Below the pieces are notes generated by a model, which saw only the letters and a program-made list of their open reading frames with translations, had not been told where the DNA came from and did not search any database. The position numbers and the translations under genes were made by a program. DNA of 64,000 nt from Amphimedon queenslandica (Eukaryota > Porifera > Demospongiae > Haplosclerida > Niphatidae), in the NCBI RefSeq assembly GCF_000090795.2, contig NW_003546272.1:373865-437864 (forward strand), written 5' to 3'. Positions within the stretch are counted from its first letter, which is position 1. Each line of letters starts with the position of its first letter. Below are positions 48,601-59,524 of this stretch, piece by piece.

Positions 48601-51241
48601 TTTTTATTTCATTTTGTCCTTGTGCTATATTGCTATGTAAAAAATTGAGCTAATTTTTGAGTTATGAGAGTTTCTTTTCATGTACCTCTTCTCTAGGAAT
48701 GGCTTCAATACATTATCAGAAACCACAGTACAAAATATTTCTATATTTGCTTCAACAGTTACATCTACAGTCATTACTCCAGTGTCTAGTAGTAGTGAAA
48801 TGTCATCATCAATGGAGATGAGTCTTCTAACATCTTCAATGTTCCCTTCTGCTAGCACTTTTTCCTCTACACTCAGTACATCTTTTTCTTTATTATCATC
48901 TTCAACATTGATAGAAACATCCACACCCTTATCTTCTATCTCATCATTATCATCCTCTCCTTCTCCTTCCACTTCATCTTCAATGTCTTCTGTTGTGGAC
49001 ATGGCAGCAACGAGTACTGCTGCATCTCCTTCAACCTCAACCATGTCTCCATCTACAGACATCACCTCATTTTCAATAGTAACTACAACATCACCAACCA
49101 TGCCTCCATTTATAGGCACCACCTCATTTTCAATGGTAACTACAACATCATTAACCTCTATGACCTCTTCTGTGCAGACATCATCTAGTTCATCAAATAC
49201 ACCTGGTGAGTAATATAAACCTTATTGAAATAATAAATAATGAAATAATATTTTTTTCTTGTTAATTTTTTATATTAAAGGAGCAACTGGCCCTGGATCT
49301 GCACAAACTGGTATAGCAGTAGGTGTTGTGTTAAGTATTATAATTCTACTGGTCATTGTACTGATTGTTGTTATTCTACTGGTGATGCGTCATAGGACTA
49401 AGAAGAGAGGAACAATGGACTTCTATCGTCCTGGCTCACGTACTTCCAAAGACTACTGGTTTGAAGTAGAAGAGACTGTGGTAAGATAGTAATTATACAT
49501 GAATGATGTTTTTAATGTCATAACAAAGAACTTCATGTTGGCTGTAGCTTTAATTTGTATATTTACTATTGGCAAGAATCTGATGACCAATACCTGTACT
49601 TATATCATATGCTATTTATTTGTGTATTGTAGGAGATGAGTCCTATTGATATAGTGCCAGTGGATCATCAGCCTTATGATGATCACTATCTTGATGAGAC
49701 TGTGATGAGTTCTGGTATCATTGAGAATAAAGGAGTCTATGAAGATGAGACTATCAGTCACGAGGCTACTCTGTCATCAAGAGCTCTCGTGAATCACATT
49801 AAACCTCAGCCACGCCAAGGAAGGACAGTAGTAAGATATAGAGAGAGAAGAAGAGAGGGAGGGTAAAAGAGAAGGTTTGAGGTTGGAAGATAAAAAGATT
49901 TTGTACAAGAGAGAATTAACACATAACATAATGATAATATTGTGTTTCTTATTTTTCTAGACATTCAACAGTGCTGATCCATCGTCATTTACTGAACCAA
50001 CCAGACCAAGCTATGATGATGTCGTTGAAGACAATGAGAGTCTCATTGACCTCAACTTCAGCGAAGACGCCATATCACAACCTTACCTCTCCCTTGGGCT
50101 CACCCCCCTCTCTCAGCTATCACCTGATCCACTGACCAGCTCAGGGAATCCTGATCTTGGGTTCTTCCCGTCAATGTTACCTCCAGTGTCTCCAATGACA
50201 TCCCTTAAGACTGGTACTGGCATATCAGTAGACAGCCCAGACACTAGTGGACTCGATAGTCTAGTGATGCCTGATGCCATGCTTAATTACTCTGTACCTT
50301 TGAATGATGTGAAGAGACGACCAAGAAACAGACAAGACCCTAAGGAGTTATTGTTGAACGGTAACGTTCCCAATAGTCGCACATTAGAGCCACTCATTGA
50401 GCGAAGATCACTTGAAGTTGATGAATTCAGTTCTGGAGCTAGTGACTTTATGTTAACCAAAGGTCTCTCGAGCAACGACTCATTGAGAGCACAAGAGAAC
50501 GTGCTCAATCTAATGGGCAACAGTATCACTGCACCTACTGGGTCAAGCGAAGAGAGTCAAGAAGATGACACTTGCATATTCCCTTCGGCTCATATAGAGC
50601 CATCGCCACCTTTGAAGCCAAAGAAAGCCAAAGCAGCAGCACCGAGATCAGGAAGAGACGCAATTAATGAGTATTTTGGTGGTCTTGAGCTAGGAGGAGG
50701 ACCCACTGAAATGAGTAATTACAGGAACACTACTGCTAGTACTAAGCCTCAACCTTCGTCATACACTTCACCAGTACATCAAGTGGCCACTTCATCGTTC
50801 ATGGACTCTTTGATGGATGAGCCTAAGCAAAGGAGACAATTGGCCAGAGAGAAAGCAAAGGCCGAACAGAAAGCGCTACTAATGAAGCAAAGAGAAGAAG
50901 AGGAGTTGCAAAAGCAAGCAAAATCACGCAGCATACACGATAGCATTGTCAAGAGCTATTCGACGTTCTCTGACTCACCAACCAAGCAGCCGTCGCCTTC
51001 TCTTGGGATTGTCCTACAGAAAGCAGCTCACATTGAAGCAGCTGCTGAACTTTTAGAGGAAGAGTCTAAGAAAGTAAAGAACTCGCAGCAATCTCAAGAT
51101 TCCATAGGAACTGGGATTGATCGACCAAGATACCCATCAGTGGTGTTCTCACCTCAACACAGATACAGTAGTCGCCCACGGCAAGCAAGCACTGACTCTG
51201 TTGACATGAAAGTAACTGATGACCAAATCACTGCCTTATAG
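30648..51241 (+). CDS. Giant single-pass surface protein: usherin-like N-terminus, mucin repeats, TMEM132-like blocks with cohesin/dockerin, FN3, TM
   Basis: Exons: 30648-30917, 31427-31599, 32294-about 32406, about 32479-32924, 34572-34832, 35324-35390, 35948-48102, 48153-48190, 48236-48506, 48697-49205, 49281-49480, 49633-49830, 49961-51241; about 5,320 residues. Parts in order: hydrophobic leader (FSTLLFLFFLLSSPSLAQ); LamG-like fold (31427-32924); laminin N-terminal domain close to usherin (RINSHPVEFITDNN, NDIQFYARDC, 34572-36110); Ser/Thr-rich stretch (36110-39300); TMEM132-like Ig-type block (DCSNIYFNGSET, 40498); cohesin-like (42199-42630); furin-like RRAKRQ; dockerin-like loops (42685-42880); second block (DCSAVFVNGSET, 44588), second cohesin (46360-46790), weak dockerin (46960-47100); FN3-like (47490-48500); mucin stem; TM (49310-49395); 560-residue tail ending ITAL. 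Likely an adhesion receptor. Confidence 0.85.
31369..31418. repeat. Short tandem repeat, three copies
   Basis: GTGATTACTCTCACCATT-type units of 18 bp, about three copies, immediately upstream of the acceptor at 31426. Confidence 0.8.
31855..32190. repeat. Diverged inverted pair of intronic repeat units
   Basis: The left arm (31855-31995) and right arm (32085-32190) are similar in opposite orientation. TGTTATTGGAAGCAGCTCAA (about 31970) faces TTTGGGCTGATTCCAATAAC (about 32095), and TGTCAAAATG at about 31867 faces CATTTTGACATTGG at about 32170. The arms carry the same core as the 180-185-bp family, here head-to-head rather than in tandem. Confidence 0.6.
32931..33126. repeat. Polypurine minisatellite in giant-gene intron
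   Basis: About 195 bp of almost only G and A on the + strand, built on units such as GAGAGAGGGGGAGAGTGAAA. It starts right after the exon ending at 32924. Its mirror-like purine strand could form triplex DNA. Confidence 0.9.
32935..34571. other. Large intron of the giant gene, no exon recognised
   Basis: After the purine tract there is AT-rich sequence with TACATG runs (33280, 33725, 33855, 34200, 34440) and a 22-bp tandem repeat around GTATGATTAGTATACTATTA (34260-34315). No convincing in-frame exon was found, though a small one could be missed. Confidence 0.5.
37350..37560 (+). repeat. Coding tandem repeat, about 29-residue unit
   Basis: Three near-identical in-frame units around SIEATSSEGIEETPSLSIEA followed by SSIELTSSL, just upstream of the longer minisatellite. 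This indicates recent in-frame expansion. Confidence 0.85.
37735..39120 (+). repeat. Coding minisatellite, about 28 units of 16 or 17 residues (48/51 bp)
   Basis: In-frame units of the form IEVSSSPEIEPTSSSI (48 bp) and a longer TEVSSSPEIEPTSSLIL-like variant (51 bp). An IEESSSLEIEPTSSLIL unit regularly alternates with a TEVSSS unit. The stretch is rich in Ser/Thr and Glu and lacks Cys, like a mucin or stalk domain. Because the unit is a multiple of three, the opposite strand is also open for about 2 kb; that frame is a shadow. Confidence 0.95.
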
Positions 51242-51495
51242 AGAAAACATGATAATTATTATTGTTTATTTTTACTATTGTTTATTATTATTATTATTAT
51301 TTAATGATGTTAATGATTATTATTTTGATGTTGTTTATTGCATGTATTATGTGTGTCATTTTTAAAACATGTTTTTTATTATTTATATAATTTTTAATGG
51401 AAATTATGATCACAAATCAAAAGCATAATGCACAAAGCGAAGCTTGGCTTAATTAATTGATGGGGTGTGTCTTTATTAATTTAATTAGTACAGCA
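51242..51495. other. Gap between giant gene and TTLL5-like gene
   Basis: 254 bp, AT-rich, with ATT repeats at 51255-51330 directly after the stop. The next gene on the same strand starts at 51496. No other feature seen. Confidence 0.6.
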
Positions 51496-54400
51496 ATGGA
51501 AGATGAAAGAGAGTTGTCTCGGAGTGAGTCCGGCAGTTGTTATAGGAACGCAAACAATTACTATCTCCTTCTCTCTTACTCATCTGTAGGGAAGACTCGT
51601 AAGGATGAAGGAGTTTCTTTGGCTAGGCCGCTAGAACTATTCACGAATAGTAAAGGAAGGACTTACGTTAAGTTCACTCTCGATGGCCTCGACTGGTACT
51701 CGTATCCACTTCAGAAGAAAGTGTCAAGTAAGGAGAGCTGATTCACAGCAGTCTCTCATGTATAGCTGGCTTTTGTTAACTTTTAATGTGTTAAAATTGA
51801 GACATTCCGTTTTATCTTGTAGCTCAACTTGAGCACAGCATGCTCTTCAAGTTTGGAGGAGATCCGACCATTGCTGTCCAAAGTGTCCTGTTTGCTCACG
51901 GTTTTACTCGAGTGAGTGTTGATACCTTTGTGTGAAGTTTTAATGCGAAATCGTGTTAAGATCAGCACTGTTTAGTTGCATTATCAAGTTTATACTGAGT
52001 TTCCCTAATTTAATTTTGTATCAATATAATGCGATTGACATTGATTTGCACTGTATGCACTACTCCTCTTCAGGTCAGAAATGAGTCTCCACTGTTCAAT
52101 ATATTATGGACTTGGACTCACCCTAATTTGTCTGTAGTCAGGAATCTTAAATGGTTTCAGCGCATCAATCACTTCCTGAGGTATAATTTTGTGTAAACAC
52201 TCAACTCATTATGTATGTACAATGAACATTGTGTACTGTAGGTCTGAGCAGATCACTCATAAAGATTATTTATGCATGAATGTCCAACGGATGCAAAAAT
52301 CAAAGGTAAAAGAAGAGGAAATGTAAAAGAGAAAGCTCTAAAGTTATATTTTATCCTCAGGGTTTCAAGAACTTTAATATTATACCTCAGACTTTTGTTC
52401 TTCCTTCAGAGATGCCATATTTTAAAGGTATGTCATCTTTATAATAAGGTTTAATGTTCTTGTCTTACTTATGTACATTTTAGAAACATTTCGCAAGGGA
52501 AGTGTGTGGATCGTAAAGCCGTGTCATTCATCGCGTGGTAGAAGAATATATCTCATTAATAACGTAAGTGTCAACATAGTTACATGTTAGAGGTGTCAAA
52601 ATATTTTAAGATTTTGTGTTACATTATTAGTAATTTGCAAATTTTGCATCGAGATATATATCCCTGGGCTATAGTATTGTTACACATCAAGAATAAGAAT
52701 AAATATATACATACATGCATATGATGTACATGGATGTGTACATGTATTTACATGGATGTGTACATGTATTTACATGTCTGTATATATTGACTTGCTCTTT
52801 CTCCTTCAATCAGCCTAGCCAGATATGTTCTGTTGAGCCAGTTGTTGTTTCAAGATACATTGATAATCCTTTGTGTATTAACGGTGAGTAAGGTACACAT
52901 GTAGCTGTAGTGCTATGGGATAAAGGAGAGAACTGAAGGAATGGGTTGAGAGAGAGAGAGAGATGATGCAACTTAATTCACTTAAACATATACGTGTAGC
53001 AAGAGAGTGAGAGCTACTTTTTTATTTCTTTAGGGTTTAAGTTTGATTTGAGATTATATGTTGCCGTGACCTCCTACGATCCTATAAGGATATACTTGTA
53101 CAGCGAAGGACTCGGACGATTTGCAGCCGAACCATATTCGAAAGAGGAAGAGAACCTCACCAATCTATACATGCACCTCACCAACTACAGCATCAACAAG
53201 ACACATCCTGATTTCATCATGTAAGAATTTCGGTTTTAAAATCCTGTTTGGCTTCGTCACCATGCTTTATATGTCTTTGACGCTTATTGTGACTCATTCT
53301 GTCACACTAGCACTTTGTATGGCAGCAGACACTTTGAATGGTATTGTGTGCTACATTTTGATGTTACCACCTGCTCCATGCAAACTCCACTAATTCATGC
53401 ACTCATAAGCACATTCCCTTTGTGTGTCTTTGCCAAAAGACAATTGACATTACAAGTTAAAGTGCTCATTCCATTATCATTGATTAATGTCATTACTAGG
53501 TCACAGTCAGAAGAGGTTGAGAATCATGGGAACAAGTGGAGTCTCAGTGCCATATTGAATCATCTAAGAAGAAAGGGTTACAATATACAAGGTTTGTATG
53601 TGTACAAACTATTGGGGCATACATGGGTGCATTGTGACTTCAAAAACTAACAGAGAATAAGTAACTCATTATCTCTTTCTCTCAGAACTTATGATGTCTA
53701 TAGAAGATGCTGTCATTAAGACAATAATTAGTGGAGAAGTGCCAATTGCATCTGCTTCAAGACATTTCCAGCCATATAAAGCAAACTGCTTTGGTAAGAT
53801 AATGCACTGTATGGATTCCTATTTATTTCTCTATATAAAAATAGAATTGTTTGGTTTTGACATTTTGATTGATGAATCGCTTAAGCCTTGGATACTAGAA
53901 GTAAACCTTTCACCATCTTTGACCTGGTACTGTACATACATAATATACTGTATAATATTTACGTGTATATACATTATAGCGACAGTCCCTTGGATTTCAA
54001 AATCAAGTCAAACCTCATAACTGATTTAATGTCACTGATTGGAATACCAGTACAAGACCCTAATCCACCGCCACCTCCACAGACAGCATCACAATCAAGC
54101 ATCAAAGTGAGTGTATTACTACTAGTAATGTAGCCTTGTATTCACACTATGTATAGCTTTGTACACTAACACCGTTATGTACTTTATAAATGTACATGTA
54201 CTTGTACACTGTGCCTAAAGATTAGTGTACAATGTAGCTCTTTTCATAATATACTTATTCTATGCACTAATAGGATGTTACTGCATGTATATACATGTGT
54301 TTCTTATTGAATTGTAGCTAGTTAGGACTGTGAGACGAATGCCATCAGTTTCGGTTGAGGAGCAACAAGTTTTATCATGCACTGTTGATGAGTACAAGAG

Positions 54401-57400
54401 GAGAGGTCATTTTGTTCGTATATTTCCATCAGAAGACAGCTGGGAGTTATATGGGTGAGTGCAGGTTTTACACAAAGCATGCTTAATGGGCTAGCTAAAA
54501 GCAGCTTGGCTTTTAGATTAACTTTTTAAAATTCATAAAAAATCTAATTTTGATTGGAATCAGCTCAAACTTTCTACACAGCATAAGAAAATGTATATGT
54601 ATCAGGAAAAAATATAAAAATAGAGAAATCTCTCCTTTTCATTTTTGGCGAAATTTGCTCGGAGACCCTGTACTATAGTACAGGGACTTTGACCTGATTT
54701 TGGAGCAACTTTAAAAATTTGTAAAAAATTCAATTTTGATCGTAATCAGCTCAAAGTTTCTATACAACGTAAGTACATGTATATGCATCAGAAAACATTA
54801 TAAAAATGGAAAATTCTCTCCTAGTCATTTTTGGTAAAATTTGGCCAACAACCCTGTACTATAGTACAGGGATTTTGGCCTGATTTTGGAGCAACTTTAA
54901 AAATTTGTAAAAAATTTAATTTTGATCAGAATTAGCTTAAACTTTCTACACAACATAAGAACATGTATATGTATCAGGAAAAAATGTAAAAATAGGGAAA
55001 TCTCTCCTTTTCAATTTTGGCAAAATTTGCTCAAAATTTAGCAACATAAGTACAGTGCACGTGTATGCAATAGAAATATTAGGAAAACCATTACCCTGTA
55101 ATAAGAAGCTGAGCACTATGAGTTGTTATTATTGTTGTTTTGTTGATTATTATTGTTTTTGTTATTATTGTCATTATTATTCATTTAGAGCATTTCTTGA
55201 GAACAGGACGTCATTTAATTTTTCACTGTATACCCACATTTATCCTGACAAGTAAGCAATGCAATGTCTTACTCATCATTCATTTATATTATATACTCTG
55301 ATTTCTCCATTCATTCTATGTATACTAGCCTTAGTAAGATGAAATGGCCTCCTCATTCGACTACTTCTATCACTACAATGATTGCTAGGAGGTTTGTTGT
55401 ACATTATATTTACATGTAATTAATGCTATTATGTTTTTTAGAATTAAGAAAGGAGCTCAGATACATATATTGTCACCAGATAAGGTATTGTACATGTACA
55501 TGCACATGCAATTTTATAAATAACCTGATAAAATAATAAGCAAAAGTTTTAAGCATTATCTTAATCATTATTAGACTAATGATGTTAAAGGATTGAGTGC
55601 AGTGCATAGAGTGAAGCTTTATGCCAGTCCATTGCAAGGTAAAGGGACCAACTGCTCCTGTCTGTCTCCCCCAACCTCTGATGAAGAAGACTTTAACACC
55701 ACCAATTATAAAGAGGATGAAACAATTTATAGATCCTCTTTGTCAGTTCCTTCACTCAAGTATGAATATAATCAATTACATGTATAGTAATACGTATTAA
55801 TAATTAATGTTGAGTCTACCAGAATTTTTAAAATGTTTTTATTGCATTTCTTTTCTCTATGATGCTTTCAGTCGTTATCAGGTGAGGTTAATACTCACTG
55901 CTTACTTGGAGAAGGTTTATGACAAACTCTTACACCATACAAAGTAAGTGCTAACTGTGTTGTAGCTACATATAATCTCCTCACTGTGTTCATGTCTTGC
56001 AGGAAGGATGCAATGCTCAAGAGCTCAGACACTTTTGAAAAGGTATTAAAAATTTGACTACTCCTACAAAATTGAAGTTTAATTTGCCAAATTTTTAAAT
56101 GCTAATTTTCTAATTATTATACATGTACATCGTATTCTCATGCATGTAGCTCTTATATTGTTATATTTATTTCTTTTTATCAATAAATTCACAGAATCTT
56201 AATGTCATTGAGAGGTTTATAAGCAACGTAAGTCAGAACCTAGTCTCCCACTCGAGTACCAGTTTACCATTGAGACACACCTTGCCACTTATTGTCAGGT
56301 CAGTCATAAAACAATAAAGAATCACGTCACTGAGTGAATGTAATTTACACTTTGTTTAGGTGTAAGATGCTAACACAGATACTGATGGATCTGATATTCT
56401 CATATAGAGCTGTATGTTAGTTTACATGTACATGTATAATGTTAGTATGGCTAAATATCATTGACTCTGTGTAATAATCAGATTGTAATGACAATGATAC
56501 TTTTACCAGGCATTAGCCTTTTAATGTATTCTAGGAGACAACTGTTTTAAGGGATAAACTCAGTGATGATGCTATTGGCAATGTTGATGGTTGCTGTTGT
56601 GAAGATGTCATGTCAGATAATGCCATTGAGTACTTTATCTCAACTGCAAGGTATTTTTTTTAATTTTGTCATGATTGTTCATTTTTTTATTTCCGCGTAA
56701 AGTGAGACGCAGTTGGAGAGGGTTTTGCGTGAGATAGCAGCCACGATTGATTTGCCGCTAGTTTTTAAACTTTCAGACAATCTCAAAGTTGCTCATTCCG
56801 CAAGAAGAGCTGAAGCTCATCCTTTGAAGTTAGGAAGACCAAAAAAGCGATCGCTATCAGCTGGTGCTCCTATCAGAGATACACAGCAGCAGCAGTTTTC
56901 CTTTAGAAGATGTCAATCAGTTTTACCTTCAGGTACAGTATACTATCAATTAGGGAATGTGCTAGTTCTAGTAAACTTATATGTATATGTACATGAAGCA
57001 GCAACATTTGAAATGTATGAACTATGAATATGTACTTCCATGAAGTAGGAGGGAATTGTCAATTTTTATGATTTTTTCTGATGCATGTATATTTTGAAAG
57101 TTTGAACATTCCACTTACATGTAATTGATGTACATGTACATGTATAATAAATAATCTTTGCTATAGATAATTTTCATGTACTTACTATCATGTTTTCAAT
57201 AATGTAGCAACTAGGGCTGGTCTGCAAGAATTATTAAAGCCACAGATAAATTACCTAGTCAGCGACAGGACTGTTTCATCACTGCTGAAGAAAGGAACCA
57301 TGACAGAAAGATCTTCGTATAAATTCATGCAACAGGGATGCAAGAGATTATATAGGGATTTTCAATCACTACCTCTCCTTGTTAAACCAGATGACTCTGC

Positions 57401-57494
57401 AGGAGCATCAAGTAGACCAATGAGACCCCAAAGTAGCATTTACAAGCAGAATCTATTGTCAGATCCAATAGTCAAAATAAAACATATGCATTGA
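51496..57494 (+). CDS. TTLL5: Tubulin polyglutamylase, TTLL5-like
   Basis: A many-exon gene starting [13 protein letters not shown]. The N-terminal exons read [18 protein letters not shown] and [10 protein letters not shown]. The TTL catalytic core has [20 protein letters not shown] (ATP grip, about 52509), [51 protein letters not shown] and [20 protein letters not shown] (about 53861-53920). These line up block by block with vertebrate TTLL5. The less conserved C-terminal half includes [19 protein letters not shown], also a TTLL5 block, a Ser/Thr-rich region and the end VKIKHMH. TTLL5 initiates glutamate side chains on tubulin in cilia and flagella and on some other acidic proteins. An intron at 54455-55188 holds copies of the 185-bp repeat. 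Confidence 0.93.
54462..55050. mobile_element. Second copy of the 185-bp-repeat element (TTLL5 intron)
   Basis: Starts with CAGGTTTTACACAAAGCATG, nearly the same as the left block at 15360. About three tandem units follow, with the palindrome CCCTGTACTATAGTACAGGG at 54666 and 54851 (185 bp apart). The right end is worn and the terminal block seen in the other copies is not recognisable. Confidence 0.65.
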
Positions 57495-57672
57495 AAATTT
57501 AGTTACGCGTACATGTACATCCACTTCAGTTATAAATCAACTTTATATGATCATAGTAATTGTTGTTATATCATTATCTGCTTTGGTTGTTATTTATCAT
57601 TATTATTATTGTTGTCATCGTAGTAATTTAATATAATTGTTGGTAATGTTGTTATAACCAGAACAAAAGCAA

Positions 57673-59375
57673 TCAAAACAAATCAGAATCAAAGTCAGTG
57701 TTATCATCATTAATGATGCCATCTTCGTCTACCATGATGTCTCTAGCATTGCTATGGACAATGGGGACTTCTGCAGTTAAACTGTCACTTTCATTGATGC
57801 TCTGTCTCGCTGCTTCCTCGTCTTCGTCTTTTACGATAAATTTTAATGTCTTTGAGTCATAATTTGATTTAGGTTGCCCAATAATGCCAATGTGGGTGAA
57901 GACTAACCTGTATACATATTGCATTTTGTAATGAGGTTGCAAAATGAATACAGTACTTACTCTTCTTTTGGCAGGGTTGTTTTTAGCTTAACTTCTTCTG
58001 TGGGAGGATACAGGACCTTGAAAATAGGAGATCTTAGCCTATAAAGCTGTAAAATTAGAATAATCTATAATATTGATGTATATACCGTGGTAGTAAACCA
58101 CATGATGGACGACTGCTGTATATTTTCCATGTAAGACTATAGTGTAAGTAAGAAAGTGTGGTAGTTTGTCAACATAATTTTCTTACTGTTCTGAGGGAAC
58201 ATTTTCCTTCTTAAAATATATTTCACTGTCTGATTCTTCATCTATTTATTATAAATCACTAATTATTACAATTGCAAGTAAATCTTAATAACCTTTGCTT
58301 TTTATACAAGGAACAGACAGATCTTTATTAAACGCAGTAGTTCGAAGAAGACTATTGTGTGGGTACTATACATAATGTCTTCTATGCAATTAATTATACC
58401 TTCCTATCACACTGTGTATCGTATTCCAATGATCATAATTAAAAGTGATCCATGTCACAAATATAGCAAATTCATATATGGCCTGCAACATTATGCATAT
58501 AACATGTATCAGGTTGGGGCTCTAACTTTACCTCTTGTAAATGTTGGTCAAGTTGCCATCTTGAGTATCTCAACCTTCAAATAAATTTGTAAGATTACAA
58601 TAATCTTACATTCAGACTCAGTGCTAACCTTCCTTGCATAGTATGGTGTGCAAAGTCTATTCCCATTCCAGATATGAGAGAGATGTAAACAGCTCCAAGA
58701 TTTGATTTGGCTTGATCTAGGTTATTTGAAGCTATCTCAAGCTCTTTACGAACAGTATTACCCACAGAACTGGTTTAAGAAAGAAGATAGTGAAGATTAC
58801 ATAATGCTAAAGCTACACTGGTAGATATGCATCTATCTATTACTCGTTGTCCTCTAAAGCTTGATTCCTAGATATTTCCTGGTGCTGCAGATAAAATTGA
58901 AAGTACTCCAATATTCTCCAAAGGAACTTATCAAAAACTTCTGTTCTACAGAGTGGAGGCAGGGATATGATGACAGTTAACTCTCTATATATTTACTTGT
59001 AGCACAAGTCAAAAAGCCTGATAGACTTGGCACTCATTGAATCAAGGAGCTTTGGATTCACAAGCCTCAGTGCAACAGCTATGGAAAAGAGGAATCATTA
59101 TGTCTGCATGAATGAGCTGTGTACTTTTGACTTCATACAAAGTCACAGGTGTGTTTGGGTCTTCTTTATCTATAAATTCTACAGATCCAGGGCTTTTTAC
59201 AACGGGGACATCCAGCAATAGCAGGCTCTTTGTCCTATTTATGCACATAATTACAGTAGTGCAGATTTATGCGATTATGCCCATGGCAGGCTTACTTTTC
59301 AAAGTGGAGCTCTTTGGCCGAGTTGTTCCAGTACCACTTTCCTTGCTTCATGCTACTGGTGGTAGTAGCAAACAT
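57673..59375 (-). CDS. PPP1R36-like protein (putative PP1 regulatory subunit)
   Basis: The start ATG at 59375 reads MFATTTSSMKQGKWYWNNS..LHFEK and is spliced to KSLLLLDVPVVKSPGSVEFI (59231 down). Further exons include TEVFDKFLWRILEYFQFYLQ (about 58945-58840), VGNTVRKELEIASNNLDQAK and YISLISGMGIDFAHHTMQG (about 58770-58630), SLLRTTAFNKDLSVPC (about 58340-58295), DEESDSEIYFKKENVP, and a last pair VLYPPTEEVKLKTT (58018 down) plus GIIGQPKSNYDSKTLKF, ending in an acidic tail at 57673. The WYW motif near the start and the HH-containing helical block recall PPP1R36, a testis- and cilium-linked PP1 inhibitor. That identity is from memory of the family and is moderate. Two internal junctions (about 59070 and 58185-58130) are not settled. 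Confidence 0.6.
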
Positions 59376-59524
59376 GTTGATTCTGTGTATTAGTGTTTTG
59401 AGCTCTGCAACTGTGCAAGATTAACACCTACAGCAAGCTGTGTACTATGCAAACTAAGGTGTGGCAATATCACGTGACAAGAATGAAACGACGCGCCCGT
59501 TTCCCCGGTAAAAAATAATTAATC
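59376..59524. promoter_or_regulatory. 149-bp divergent promoter (PPP1R36-like / asparaginase)
   Basis: Two start codons face away with only 149 bp between them. The gap holds CACGTGAC (59471-59478, E-box) and a GC patch (ACGCGCCCGTTTCCCCGG, about 59491-59508). A single bidirectional promoter is likely. Confidence 0.6.
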
